This document shows positions 1-6,154 of a stretch of 7,562 bases of DNA, piece by piece. The DNA comes from Methylococcaceae bacterium. GTDB taxonomy: Bacteria > Pseudomonadota > Gammaproteobacteria > Methylococcales > Methylomonadaceae. Below the pieces are notes generated by a model. That model had not been told where the DNA came from. It did not search any database and was given only the letters and a program-made list of their open reading frames with translations. The stretch covers positions 1 through 7,562 of the forward strand of contig CANNNN010000119.1 of the NCBI GenBank assembly GCA_947506075.1, written 5' to 3'. The translations under genes and the position numbers were made by a program. The first letter of the stretch is position 1; the number at the start of each line of letters is the position of its first letter.

Positions 1-1608
1 AGCAAGATACACATCCGCTTCCGATATAGGATCGATTTCCCCCTGATCGGTATCGAAAGAGTCAAAATCACTCGGCGTAAATTCACTTAGGAAAGAACTT
101 TCACCGACTGTACCTAAATCATGAATATCTGCTGCTACCTCACCACCATCCGGCACAGAAAAACCTTCCTCGTCCTTCGCCACGCTCTGCGTGAAACTAT
201 CGGGTGCCTGAATCAGGCTGGAAGAAGCAAACATACTCTCTGTATTCGTCTGTTCGTCAACCTTACGCTTCCGCCACCAAAGCCAGCCCAGCAAGGTCAA
301 AATCACCGATCCAGCACCCGCCACGCCCAAATAGTATAACGCGTCTGTTTCAGGTTCCGTCTGAACTACCGGTTGTAAAGCAACCTTTGGCGGGGCTAAT
401 GTCACCTCCGTAGGTTTGGCGCTTGGCTTTACCTGAACGGGTTGCTGAAGAACGGAGCTTGCCTCAGCTGAGGGCTTGGCTAATGTCGCCTCGTCTGGCG
501 ATTGAAGCTTTTGATCTAAAGGCTTTGCCTGAGATTGGTTCTGCATAGCCGCAAGCTGCTGATCCTTTAGAGCAATCAACTCCTGCATCATCGCCAGCTG
601 TTTTTCCAATTCTGCAACTTTATTTTGTATGCCGCCATCTACCTGAACGGCTGAACTCGCACCCTGCTTGGCGCCTTCGACTGCGACCAGAGCAGGTTTG
701 ACGTCAACAGTTTTCGGCGTTTCTGAGGACACATCAACCTCTTTGGTCGGAGCAACCAGCGTTAACTGATTATCGACCGCCCCTTCGACTTTGCTTGGAA
801 CCGGCTTTGCCTTGACTGTTTCAACACGTTCAGGAGCCGAATGATTTTTCCAGGCTTTATTATGCCGGTTGAATTCGGCCAAGGCCTGACTACGTGATAA
901 TTTTAGAACAGCCTCTCGTTCAGGAATGGTCAGGATTTTCCCGGCTGTTAAGGCATGGACATTACCTTTATAGAATGCCTGAGGATTTGCCTGATAAATC
1001 GCAATCATCATTTGCTCTACCGAAACATCACCCTGCCCTCTTGCGCGTTCCGCTACGCTCCAAAGCGTATCATTTGCCAGAGTAGGTCCATATTCGCCCT
1101 CACTGATTTGTTCATTTGCATAGGCTGGCCGTTGGGGATTAACAACTGGGGATTGCGCATAAGTGTTAGTGCTGGTCGAGGCGGGAACAGTTGCCTGATT
1201 ATAAACTGCCGGCGGATCTACCAATACAGTGAATTCACGATACAAGTTACCTTTGGGCCAGCTTACTTCGAGCAAAAAATCTAAAAATGGCTCCTTTAAT
1301 GCTTCATTCGAAGTAAGCTTAATAACTGCCGAACCATTAGCTTGCGTAATCGTTTCAAATTTAATTTTCGACAGAAAATAGGTCCATGACACGCCTGCCT
1401 CATTAAATTTCTCAGGCGGCGCAAATTTCACCTTAATGTCCGATGCACTCTCGCCTGACAAGGTTAATGAAATTTCAGCATCCAGGTTTTGATTAAGGGC
1501 AGAATGCAACTTAATCTCGCCTATCCCTAAGGCATGGCCACTCGCCGGCGCAAGTAACGATACCAGCACTACAGTCTTGGTTAACACACGCACGTTGCTC
1601 TTCTTCAC
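1..1608 (-). CDS. fimV: FimV-family peptidoglycan-binding polar/type IV pilus assembly protein, partial (C-terminus missing)
   Basis: Partial gene: 536 codons are open to the window edge, where the frame ends in DPISEADVYLA, the motif that opens the FimV C-terminal TPR region. Residues 1-26 form a signal peptide (KK, hydrophobic stretch, SGHA cleavage site). The mature N-terminus LGIGEIKLHSALNQNLDAEI is the typical FimV start, and this domain runs to about residue 140. A LysM-like FimV core covers about 173-235 (YGPTLANDTLWSVAERAR), followed by a K/P/A/V-rich linker, a coiled coil at about 327-360, one transmembrane helix at about 424-448 ending in WWRKRK, and an acidic cytoplasmic stretch. 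In Pseudomonas, FimV binds peptidoglycan, spans the inner membrane and organises the pole for type IV pili and twitching. I chose the GTG at 1608 because it gives a normal signal peptide; an in-frame GTG at 1620 is the alternative, with TAA just upstream, and neither has a strong ribosome site. It follows asd after 54 bp and is probably cotranscribed. I see no frameshift. Confidence 0.93.
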   Translation of the reverse strand, partial: MKKSNVRVLTKTVVLVSLLAPASGHALGIGEIKLHSALNQNLDAEISLTLSGESASDIKVKFAPPEKFNEAGVSWTYFLSKIKFETITQANGSAVIKLTSNEALKEPFLDFLLEVSWPKGNLYREFTVLVDPPAVYNQATVPASTSTNTYAQSPVVNPQRPAYANEQISEGEYGPTLANDTLWSVAERARGQGDVSVEQMMIAIYQANPQAFYKGNVHALTAGKILTIPEREAVLKLSRSQALAEFNRHNKAWKNHSAPERVETVKAKPVPSKVEGAVDNQLTLVAPTKEVDVSSETPKTVDVKPALVAVEGAKQGASSAVQVDGGIQNKVAELEKQLAMMQELIALKDQQLAAMQNQSQAKPLDQKLQSPDEATLAKPSAEASSVLQQPVQVKPSAKPTEVTLAPPKVALQPVVQTEPETDALYYLGVAGAGSVILTLLGWLWWRKRKVDEQTNTESMFASSSLIQAPDSFTQSVAKDEEGFSVPDGGEVAADIHDLGTVGESSFLSEFTPSDFDSFDTDQGEIDPISEADVYLA

Positions 1609-1662
1609 AATAGTTACCACAGTTTCTTACCGCGTCCAGTCAAATATGTAGACAAGCTTAGC

Positions 1663-2685
1663 CTAGATGTAATTTTTTACCAGCACTTCTGCTATTTGCA
1701 CACTGTTTAAAGCAGCGCCCTTTCGAACATTATCACCCACCACCCACAAATCAATTCCTAGCGGATGCGATATATCTTCGCGAATACGACCTACAAACAC
1801 ATCATCATGGCCTGACGACTCGGTGACAGCCGTTGGGTAACCGCCGTCATTTCGCTGATCCATAACCGTCACACCCGGGGCTAGTTCCAGCAAAGCCCTT
1901 ACGGCAGCCGCAGAAATCTTGTCCCGTGTTTCAATATGCACAGCCTCAGAATGACCGTAAAAAACAGGAACCCGCACAGCGGTTGCATTAACCATCACGC
2001 TGCTATCACCCAGGATTTTTTGAGTCTCCCAAACCATTTTCATTTCTTCTTTGGTATAGCCGTTATCCATGAATACATCGATCTGCGGCAATACGTTAAA
2101 CGCAATCTGTTTAGGGTAGACCTTAGTAATAATAGGCTGCATATTAAGCAGGCTAGCCGTTTGCTTAACCAGCTCTTCTATGGCTTCTTTACCGGTACCC
2201 GAAACCGCCTGATAGGTGCATACATTAATACGCGTAATCCCCACCGCATCGTAAATGGGTTTTAACGCGACCAACATCTGTATGGTTGAGCAATTCGGAT
2301 TAGCGATAATGCCCCGATTTTTATAATCAGCGATTTTTTCGGGATTGACTTCCGGCACGACCAGCGGAATATCGTCGTCATAGCGAAACTCGGAGGTATT
2401 ATCGATAACAATACAGCCGGCAGCGACGGCCTTAGGCGCATATTCTGCCGAAACCGAGGCACCCGGTGAAAACAAACCGATTTGTGCCTGTGAAAAATCA
2501 AAAGTTGCCAAATCTTTTACGACTAAGGACCCGCCTTTAAAAGGAATTCTTTTGCCCACCGAATTGCTGCTGGCCAAGGCATAAACCTCTCCGACTGGGA
2601 AATCCCGCTCTTCCAGAATAGACAGCATGGCTTCGCCCACCGCACCGGTAGCGCCAACTACAGCAACATTATATAACTTGGTCAT
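1663..2685 (-). CDS. asd: Aspartate-semialdehyde dehydrogenase
   Basis: The protein is 340 aa, normal for the shorter ASADH type. It reduces L-aspartyl-4-phosphate to aspartate semialdehyde with NADPH, the branch point to lysine/diaminopimelate, threonine and methionine, in the cytoplasm. The N-terminal Rossmann motif is VVGATGAVGEAM (residues 9-20). The catalytic cysteine is C132 in NPNCST, the active-site glutamine is Q159 in TYQAVSGTGKEA, and the substrate arginine and catalytic histidine are R238 and H245 in RVPVFYGHSE. The family C-terminal motif DNVRKGAALNSVQIAEVL is present. All catalytic residues are intact, so this is a working enzyme and not a Usg-like paralogue. The ATG at 2685 is preferred because it has a good AAGG ribosome site; the frame could extend to a TTG at 2706, which has none. 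asd next to fimV is a conserved gammaproteobacterial arrangement; in Pseudomonas an asd-like usg gene lies between them, and here it is absent. Confidence 0.97.
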   Translation of the reverse strand: MTKLYNVAVVGATGAVGEAMLSILEERDFPVGEVYALASSNSVGKRIPFKGGSLVVKDLATFDFSQAQIGLFSPGASVSAEYAPKAVAAGCIVIDNTSEFRYDDDIPLVVPEVNPEKIADYKNRGIIANPNCSTIQMLVALKPIYDAVGITRINVCTYQAVSGTGKEAIEELVKQTASLLNMQPIITKVYPKQIAFNVLPQIDVFMDNGYTKEEMKMVWETQKILGDSSVMVNATAVRVPVFYGHSEAVHIETRDKISAAAVRALLELAPGVTVMDQRNDGGYPTAVTESSGHDDVFVGRIREDISHPLGIDLWVVGDNVRKGAALNSVQIAEVLVKNYI

Positions 2686-2692
2686 CTTAAGC

Positions 2693-2700
2693 ACCTTTCC
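2693..2700 (-). promoter_or_regulatory. Ribosome binding site that fixes the asd start
   Basis: On the minus strand GGAAAGGT lies with its AAGG core 8 nt before the ATG at 2685. This supports 2685 over the upstream in-frame TTG at 2706, which has no purine-rich stretch in front of it. Confidence 0.7.
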
Positions 2701-2734
2701 GTACAACTAAAACTTTTGTCATTACCTTTAAAAC

Positions 2735-2762
2735 CTTTTATTCTGAATAAAAAACATGTCAC
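2735..2762 (-). promoter_or_regulatory. Possible sigma70-type promoter for asd
   Basis: On the minus strand GTGACA (2762-2757, five of six with TTGACA) and TAAAAG (2740-2735, four of six with TATAAT) are separated by 16 bp. The start of transcription would fall near 2728, about 43 nt before the asd ATG. The -35-like hexamer is made by the edge of the CACCACGAAG-type repeat. This is consensus matching only; asd could also be read from the adk promoter. Confidence 0.25.
2736..2752. repeat. Perfect AT-rich palindrome upstream of asd
   Basis: TTTTATTC-T-GAATAAAA is an 8-bp perfect inverted repeat around one central base. It overlaps the spacer and -10 element of the candidate asd promoter, where an operator would act. 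It could also be a chance AT-rich palindrome; I recognise no specific regulator site. Confidence 0.4.
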
Positions 2763-2787
2763 CACGAAGAACACGAAGGAAAAACAG
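2760..2787 (+). repeat. CACCACGAAG-type intergenic repeat, copy 1
   Basis: The copy begins CACCACGAAGAACACGAAGG and continues into AAAAACAG. It contains two tandem 9-bp units, CACGAAGAA and CACGAAGGA. On the other strand it reads CCTTCGTGTTCTTCGTGGTG, a style of intergenic repeat that I recall from many environmental bacterial genomes. A shorter copy lies 80 bp away in the same orientation. Confidence 0.6.
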
Positions 2788-2866
2788 ATTAAAATCATTG
2801 AGCCCCTGAAAATTAATCTGCTTGCAATTTACTGGTTGAATATATGAAATTTCTACTTGAAACATA

Positions 2867-2913
2867 GCACCACGAAGAAAAACAGAAATAAAAACTTTGT
2901 GCCTTCCTGGTGC
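2867..2913. repeat. CACCACGAAG-type repeat, copies 2 and 3 as an inverted pair (hairpin)
   Basis: Copy 2 (2868-2885) is CACCACGAAGAAAAACAG, equal to copy 1 with the middle 10 bp removed. Copy 3 (2895-2912), CTTTGTGCCTTCCTGGTG, is a degenerate copy in the opposite direction. Together they form a stem, GCACCACGAAG at 2867-2877 with CTTCCTGGTGC at 2903-2913. It has 11 pairs with one C-C mismatch and a 25-nt loop. It lies 12 bp past the adk stop and could mark the 3' end of the adk transcript, but there is no clean U-tract, so it is not called a terminator. A 65-codon open frame across this region (minus) only translates the repeat and is not regarded as a gene. Confidence 0.55.
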
Positions 2914-2924
2914 ATCATCAAGCA

Positions 2925-3563
2925 CTACCCCAAAACAGCAAAAACTTTTTGGGTGATCTCATCAACACTGCCGACCCCGGCTATCGAACGGAACTTAACC
3001 TGCCGCTCCGGCGCCGAATAATAACCGACCAAGGGCTTAGTCTGTTCATGATAGACACTGAGCCGTTTGCGCACGGTTTCTTCTTTGTCATCATCGCGTA
3101 AAATCAACGGCTCACCAGTCAGATCATCGACCCCCTCGACTTTAGGTGGATTAAACATGACATGATAAGTGCGACCGGAGGATAAATGCACTCTTCTGCC
3201 GGCTATGCGCCTTACAATTTCCTCATCTTCCACAACGATTTCAATGACCGTATCGATGCTGACGCCCATTTCGTTCAAGCCTTCAGCCTGAACCAGGGTG
3301 CGAGGAAAGCCATCCAGCAAAAAGCCGTTAGTGCAATCTGATTGAGCGATACGCTCTTTGATCAAACCTAAAATAATGTCATCGGAAACCAGACCTCCGG
3401 TATCCATCACTTTTTTTGCCAAAGTGCCTAATGGCGTACCCTCCCGCACTGCGGCGCGTAACATATCACCGGTGGAAATTTGCGGAATAGCGTATTTTTC
3501 AGTAATAAATTGGGCTTGAGTTCCTTTGCCGGAACCGGGACTCCCTAACAGGATGATGCGCAT
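2925..3563 (-). CDS. adk: Adenylate kinase
   Basis: The protein is 212 aa, close to the usual 214-218 of the long form. It catalyses ATP + AMP = 2 ADP in the cytoplasm and sets the adenylate energy charge. The P-loop GSPGSGKGT is at residues 7-15 with K13. The AMP site has T31 and R36 (STGDMLR) and R88 in LDGFPRT. R123 opens the LID, and R156 and R167 follow in LRDDDKEETVRKRL. These arginine positions are the same as in the E. coli enzyme. The LID (about 122-159, containing GRTYHVMFNPPKVEG) lacks the four zinc cysteines of Gram-positive enzymes, as expected for a proteobacterium. GGAG sits 7 nt before the ATG. The gene lies upstream of asd in the same direction across a 239-bp repeat-bearing gap and is divergent from the CBS-domain gene. 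Confidence 0.98.
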   Translation of the reverse strand: MRIILLGSPGSGKGTQAQFITEKYAIPQISTGDMLRAAVREGTPLGTLAKKVMDTGGLVSDDIILGLIKERIAQSDCTNGFLLDGFPRTLVQAEGLNEMGVSIDTVIEIVVEDEEIVRRIAGRRVHLSSGRTYHVMFNPPKVEGVDDLTGEPLILRDDDKEETVRKRLSVYHEQTKPLVGYYSAPERQVKFRSIAGVGSVDEITQKVFAVLG

Positions 3564-3616
3564 AACTAACTCCAGTGTGTCGCTAAGACAGATTCAGACT
3601 AACATAACCAAACAAT

Positions 3617-3646
3617 TGCATAACTGAGCATTTTATAACACATCAA
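3617..3646 (-). promoter_or_regulatory. Weak candidate promoter for adk
   Basis: On the minus strand TTGATG (3646-3641) and TATGCA (3622-3617) are 18 bp apart, four of six and three of six with the sigma70 consensus. The placement in the divergent gap before adk is sensible, but the match is poor. Confidence 0.2.
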
Positions 3647-3656
3647 ATTTTATCTC

Positions 3657-3685
3657 TTGTAAAAATACGTATATTTCCCTATTCT
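3657..3685 (+). promoter_or_regulatory. Candidate sigma70 promoter for the CBS-domain gene
   Basis: TTGTAA (3657-3662) and TATTCT (3680-3685) are separated by exactly 17 bp, each four of six with consensus. The predicted start near 3692 would give a leader of about 26 nt that contains the AGGAGA ribosome site at 3705-3710. Confidence 0.45.
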
Positions 3686-3717
3686 TATCCAGTTTTTTAC
3701 CTATAGGAGAATAAATA

Positions 3718-4194
3718 ATGCGTGTTGAAGATTTAATGACTTCAAAAGTATTTACAGTCGAGCAACACGATTTGATTGATCGTGTCTTTTTCTTGATTCA
3801 TTACGAAAGAATTCGTCACATACCCGTCGTTGAAAAAGGCAAAGTTATCGGAATTGTATCTGACCGGGATCTTTACAAGGCTCTAGGACCCAAAAGCAAT
3901 TCTCATGCAATTGAAGCGGCAACCGGCACCGGCACCACAGAACTACATGTCGTGCCGAAAAAAGTTCAACATATCATGCACCGGGGCGTCATAACGGTTA
4001 ACCCTGATACCTACGCATCGGAAGCCGCTGCAAAAATGGCCGAAAATAAAATTGGCGCATTACCTGTCGTCGATAAAGACAACAAGCTACTCGGCATCAT
4101 CTCTTCCACCGATATACTTCGCGTTTTTTCAAAAATCGAAAAGGCCAGCGAACAAAGAGAGAAAAGAATCGCAGAGGGTGCCAGTCACAAATAA
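3718..4194 (+). CDS. Stand-alone tandem CBS-domain (Bateman module) protein
   Basis: The protein is 158 aa and consists almost entirely of two CBS domains: residues 1-56 (MRVEDLMTSKVFTV to GIVSDRDLYKAL) and about 82-138 (VQHIMHRGVITV to GIISSTDILRVF). A 25-residue linker containing ATGTGTTE joins them, and the tail is charged (140-158). CBS pairs commonly bind adenine nucleotides such as AMP, ATP or SAM and act as sensors. The conserved GIxSxxD segments that contact the ribose are present in both halves, so ligand binding is plausible. There is no attached enzyme or channel domain, no signal peptide and no membrane segment, so the protein is probably cytoplasmic and would act on a partner. 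AGGAGA 7 nt before the ATG is a strong ribosome site. The gene ends in its own terminator and is divergent from adk. Target and ligand are unknown. Confidence 0.92.
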   Translation: MRVEDLMTSKVFTVEQHDLIDRVFFLIHYERIRHIPVVEKGKVIGIVSDRDLYKALGPKSNSHAIEAATGTGTTELHVVPKKVQHIMHRGVITVNPDTYASEAAAKMAENKIGALPVVDKDNKLLGIISSTDILRVFSKIEKASEQREKRIAEGASHK

Positions 4195-4214
4195 AATATT
4201 ACACTTTATAAGCC

Positions 4215-4248
4215 AAAAAGCCCCGTAATACAGGGGCTTTTTTGTTTT
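4215..4248 (+). terminator. Rho-independent terminator of the CBS-domain gene
   Basis: AAAAAGCCCC (4215-4224) pairs perfectly with GGGGCTTTTT (4233-4242) around an 8-nt loop, and the T-rich run continues to 4248. It lies 20 bp after the CBS stop. The A-run on the left arm could let it work in the other direction too, though no minus-strand gene ends here. Confidence 0.93.
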
Positions 4249-4264
4249 AACCGGCGAACCTCTC

Positions 4265-4831
4265 ATGACTCATAAAAATCTTTCAGACCAAGATATTACA
4301 GCAGCAACACAAACCTGGTTAAAATCCGTCATCATTGAACATAACATCTGCCCGTTCGCAAAGCGCGAACTGGAAAAACAGAGCATTTATTTCGGCATCA
4401 CTCACGAGACGGAAATTGAACAATGCCTGCTACAGTTAATGCTTGAATGTGATCGACTGGACACCGAACCGGATATCGAAACCACGCTGCTGATTTATCC
4501 TGCTGCGTTTACAGAATTCGACGATTACCTGGATTTCATTGAAATTGCCGAAACACTGTTAATTGAACAAGGCTATGAAGGCACTTACCAGCTGGCCAGC
4601 TTTCATCCCGATTATTGTTTTCAAGGCAGTGATCCGGACGATGCGGCAAATTACACCAACCGTTCACCCTATCCGCTGCTGCATCTGCTGCGCGAAACCA
4701 GCATAGAACGGGGCGTTGCCAGCCATTCTGATCCTGAAAACATCCCGCAACAAAATATTGAATTAACCCGGAAACTGGGCTTAGCCAAAATGCAGGCTTT
4801 ATTGACGGCCTGTTATCCTGTTAAGCCCTGA
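4265..4831 (+). CDS. DUF1415 family protein of unknown function
   Basis: The protein is 188 aa, the usual length for this family. Two conserved blocks support the call: NICPFAKREL near the start (C29, P30, F31), and FHPDYCFQGSDPDDAANYTN running into RSPYPLLHLLRE (about 113-144). The family has no established biochemical role. The H/C/D/N-rich central block looks like an active or ligand site, but that is inference. No signal peptide or membrane helix is visible, so it is probably cytoplasmic. The start is taken at the ATG at 4265, since a helix of the form TAATQTWLKSVIIEHN opens family members. Its ribosome site is poor (only GGCGA about 7 nt upstream). The start is 16 bp after the T-run of the preceding terminator, so it either has a promoter inside the CBS gene or depends on read-through. 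It converges on the TPR gene with a 10-bp gap. Confidence 0.85.
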   Translation: MTHKNLSDQDITAATQTWLKSVIIEHNICPFAKRELEKQSIYFGITHETEIEQCLLQLMLECDRLDTEPDIETTLLIYPAAFTEFDDYLDFIEIAETLLIEQGYEGTYQLASFHPDYCFQGSDPDDAANYTNRSPYPLLHLLRETSIERGVASHSDPENIPQQNIELTRKLGLAKMQALLTACYPVKP

Positions 4832-4853
4832 TTTTAGAGGTTCATTTAAAATC
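4830..4853. repeat. AT-rich inverted repeat at the convergent gene junction
   Basis: GATTTTAGA (4830-4838) can pair with TTTAAAATC (4845-4853), nine pairs including one G-T, around the 6-nt loop GGTTCA. The stop codons of both converging genes lie in the hairpin (TGA at 4829-4831 plus, TCA at 4842-4844 read as TGA on minus). It is weak, has no U-tract and no GC stem, and is the only structure I see that could end either transcript. Confidence 0.3.
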
Positions 4854-5615
4854 CTCAACGGCCAAACCAGCTTCAACTTCGGCTTTATCGTTAACAGCTG
4901 CGTTTTCTTCGGCTAATGCTTGATGCTCAACAACAGCCGTAGCGTCTTCTTTAGCGATAACTACAGGGCTTGCATTACTCGGAGCTGCTGCAACGACAGC
5001 GGCTTCCTGCTTTTCATTTAAAGAGTCCATGAACGCGATAAACCAGTCCTGATTTTTAATCCCGCCCAGATCCGGATCCGCAAGAATATCGGCAGGAAGC
5101 GGCAAACTGCCCTTCCCTTTGGCGATTTCCAAAGCAGTCAGACATGCCTCTTTTTCACTGCGCAAACCATAGATACACGCCAGATTATAAGACGCCGAGC
5201 CGGCCTGAATCGCATTGGCTTGCTCAAAATAGCTTTTAGCGCTTTCATACAAGCCGTCATTCAGTTTAACCGCTTTAAGTCGCGCCAATTCCATGTAAGC
5301 CACCCCACCATCGATAGCCGCACCAAGATAGGCAGGTTCAAGCGTCAAACAAAAAGAAAACTTGGCTATCGCATCCTGGTAAAGCTTAGCCGCCTGCTCA
5401 CCCGACTTGGTTTTTGCCTGATGCAGCAACGCAAAGCCCCAGTTATATAAAGCCTCGGCAATTACCGGCTCGTTAGCAACGACCTCGGCGTAATCATGAT
5501 AAACTTTTGCAAATAACTGGTCGGCCTGACCGCCTTCACTGCTGCGTGCCTCCGTTGTTTGCTTGATAGCTACTTTCAACTTGGATTTCTTTGTTATTGA
5601 CTCAAAAAACGACAT
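4842..5615 (-). CDS. Tetratricopeptide-repeat protein with Ala/Val/Glu-rich tail
   Basis: The protein is 257 aa. It is helical and TPR-like from about 31 to 165, with repeat-type signatures: AEALYNWGFALLHQA (53-67), YQDAIAKFSFCLTLEPAYLG (79-98), YESAKSYFEQANAIQ (123-137) and ASYNLACIYGLRSEKEACLT (141-160). It then has the segment LADPDLGGIKNQDWF (178-192), seen at the end of many bacterial TPR arrays. Residues 200-257 are a low-complexity A/V/E/K-rich tail, probably disordered. The short N-terminus (MSFFESITKKSKLK) is not a signal peptide, so the protein is likely cytoplasmic. TPR arrays bind partner proteins; no partner can be named from the sequence. The start ATG has a modest AGAGA ribosome site. 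The gene is divergent from the DUF2288 gene and converges on the DUF1415 gene. Confidence 0.85.
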   Translation of the reverse strand: MSFFESITKKSKLKVAIKQTTEARSSEGGQADQLFAKVYHDYAEVVANEPVIAEALYNWGFALLHQAKTKSGEQAAKLYQDAIAKFSFCLTLEPAYLGAAIDGGVAYMELARLKAVKLNDGLYESAKSYFEQANAIQAGSASYNLACIYGLRSEKEACLTALEIAKGKGSLPLPADILADPDLGGIKNQDWFIAFMDSLNEKQEAAVVAAAPSNASPVVIAKEDATAVVEHQALAEENAAVNDKAEVEAGLAVEDFK

Positions 5616-5736
5616 GATTTATCTCTGTTGATTTAATAATTTATAATTGCAGGCCATAGAATAACAGCAGAGCAGATAACGATGCCATGCAAATCTGTAG
5701 ACCATCCATTACCGGCATACTCTAAAGAGAAAACTC
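5616..5736. promoter_or_regulatory. Divergent intergenic region between the TPR and DUF2288 genes
   Basis: These 121 bp should hold promoters for both flanking genes. A perfect TATAAT occurs on the plus strand at 5642-5647 and overlaps TATAAA-like sequence on the other strand, but neither has a convincing -35 at 16-18 bp. I therefore do not place a promoter. No strong hairpin was seen. Confidence 0.3.
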
Positions 5737-6033
5737 ATGAATGAATCAGACTGTTGCGATATTGATCGAGAAAAAGTAAACCTGGAAACCTCACAAATAG
5801 CCTGGAAAGAATTGCAACGCTTTTTTGCCAACGGCACGGCGGTATTTATTACACCGGATCTGGATCTAGTCGATGTGGCCTACCAGTTTTCGATAGACAA
5901 TAAAGCTCAGGTTGCGCTATGGATGCAACACAATCAGGTCGCACGGGTCACCGACCAGCAAGCTCTTAACTGGCTTGAAACAGATGCGATCGTTTGGGCT
6001 GTGGTAGTAAAACCCTGGATACTGGTTCAGTAG
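5737..6033 (+). CDS. DUF2288 family small protein of unknown function
   Basis: The protein is 98 aa, the normal size for this family. Recognised features are the opening helix LETSQIAWKELQRFFANGTA (16-35), the strand-rich VFITPDLDLVDVAYQF (36-51), and the strongly conserved end WLETDAIVWAVVVKPWILVQ (79-98). The family is found in many proteobacteria and cyanobacteria and has no assigned function. Two adjacent cysteines near the start (C6, C7) precede the conserved domain. There is no signal peptide or transmembrane segment. A purine-rich AAAGAGAAAA lies a few bases before the ATG. The gene is a single unit, divergent from the TPR gene and convergent with rhlE. Confidence 0.85.
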   Translation: MNESDCCDIDREKVNLETSQIAWKELQRFFANGTAVFITPDLDLVDVAYQFSIDNKAQVALWMQHNQVARVTDQQALNWLETDAIVWAVVVKPWILVQ

Positions 6034-6065
6034 CCATCCAGTGTAATCAAATGCAATTGATGGCT
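6032..6065. repeat. Short inverted repeat overlapping the DUF2288 stop codon
   Basis: AGCCATC (6032-6038) is the exact complement of GATGGCT (6059-6065), giving a 7-bp stem with a 20-nt loop that starts inside the TAG stop. A near-palindrome, ATCAAATGCAATTGAT (6046-6061, two mismatched positions), overlaps its right arm. With no U-tract, it may add to mRNA 3'-end stability at most. Confidence 0.3.
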
Positions 6066-6072
6066 GTGACCG

Positions 6073-6105
6073 GAGCCGTTCGAGGTTTGCAACCCCGAAC
6101 GGCTC
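6073..6105. repeat. REP-like palindrome A (between DUF2288 gene and rhlE)
   Basis: GAGCCGTTCG (6073-6082) pairs perfectly with CGAACGGCTC (6096-6105). After one A-C mismatch the stem continues as GGTT/AACC around a TGC loop. It lies between two convergent genes and could help end both transcripts, but only GTTT follows on the plus strand and no U-run on the minus strand. The inner 31 nt (6074-6104) share length and arm design with palindrome B at 7525-7555. Confidence 0.7.
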
Positions 6106-6154
6106 GTTTAAACAGCACACAACTCCAAATCCCGTCGCGCTACATTACAATTTT

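Noticed and set aside
894..1284. Two open frames of 63 and 109 codons on the plus strand, opposite fimV
   Set aside because: They lie antisense to a fimV frame that is continuous and domain-bearing, and show no motif of their own.
1936..2501. Open frames inside asd on both strands
   Set aside because: They are shadows of asd, whose catalytic residues read through this stretch without interruption.
2686..2924. Lysine riboswitch or other leader element before asd
   Set aside because: The gap is explained by degenerate repeats and AT-rich sequence. I see no conserved riboswitch core or terminator/antiterminator pair.
2728..2925. 65-codon open frame (minus) between adk and asd
   Set aside because: It would start at a GTG overlapping the adk stop, has no clear ribosome site, and much of it is the translated CACCACGAAG repeat (FLRGAMF, FLRVLRGDMFF).
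6073..6105. Classical intrinsic terminator for DUF2288 or rhlE
   Set aside because: The stem is strong, but only GTTT follows on the plus strand and no U-run on the minus strand, so it is listed as a repeat with possible terminator activity.
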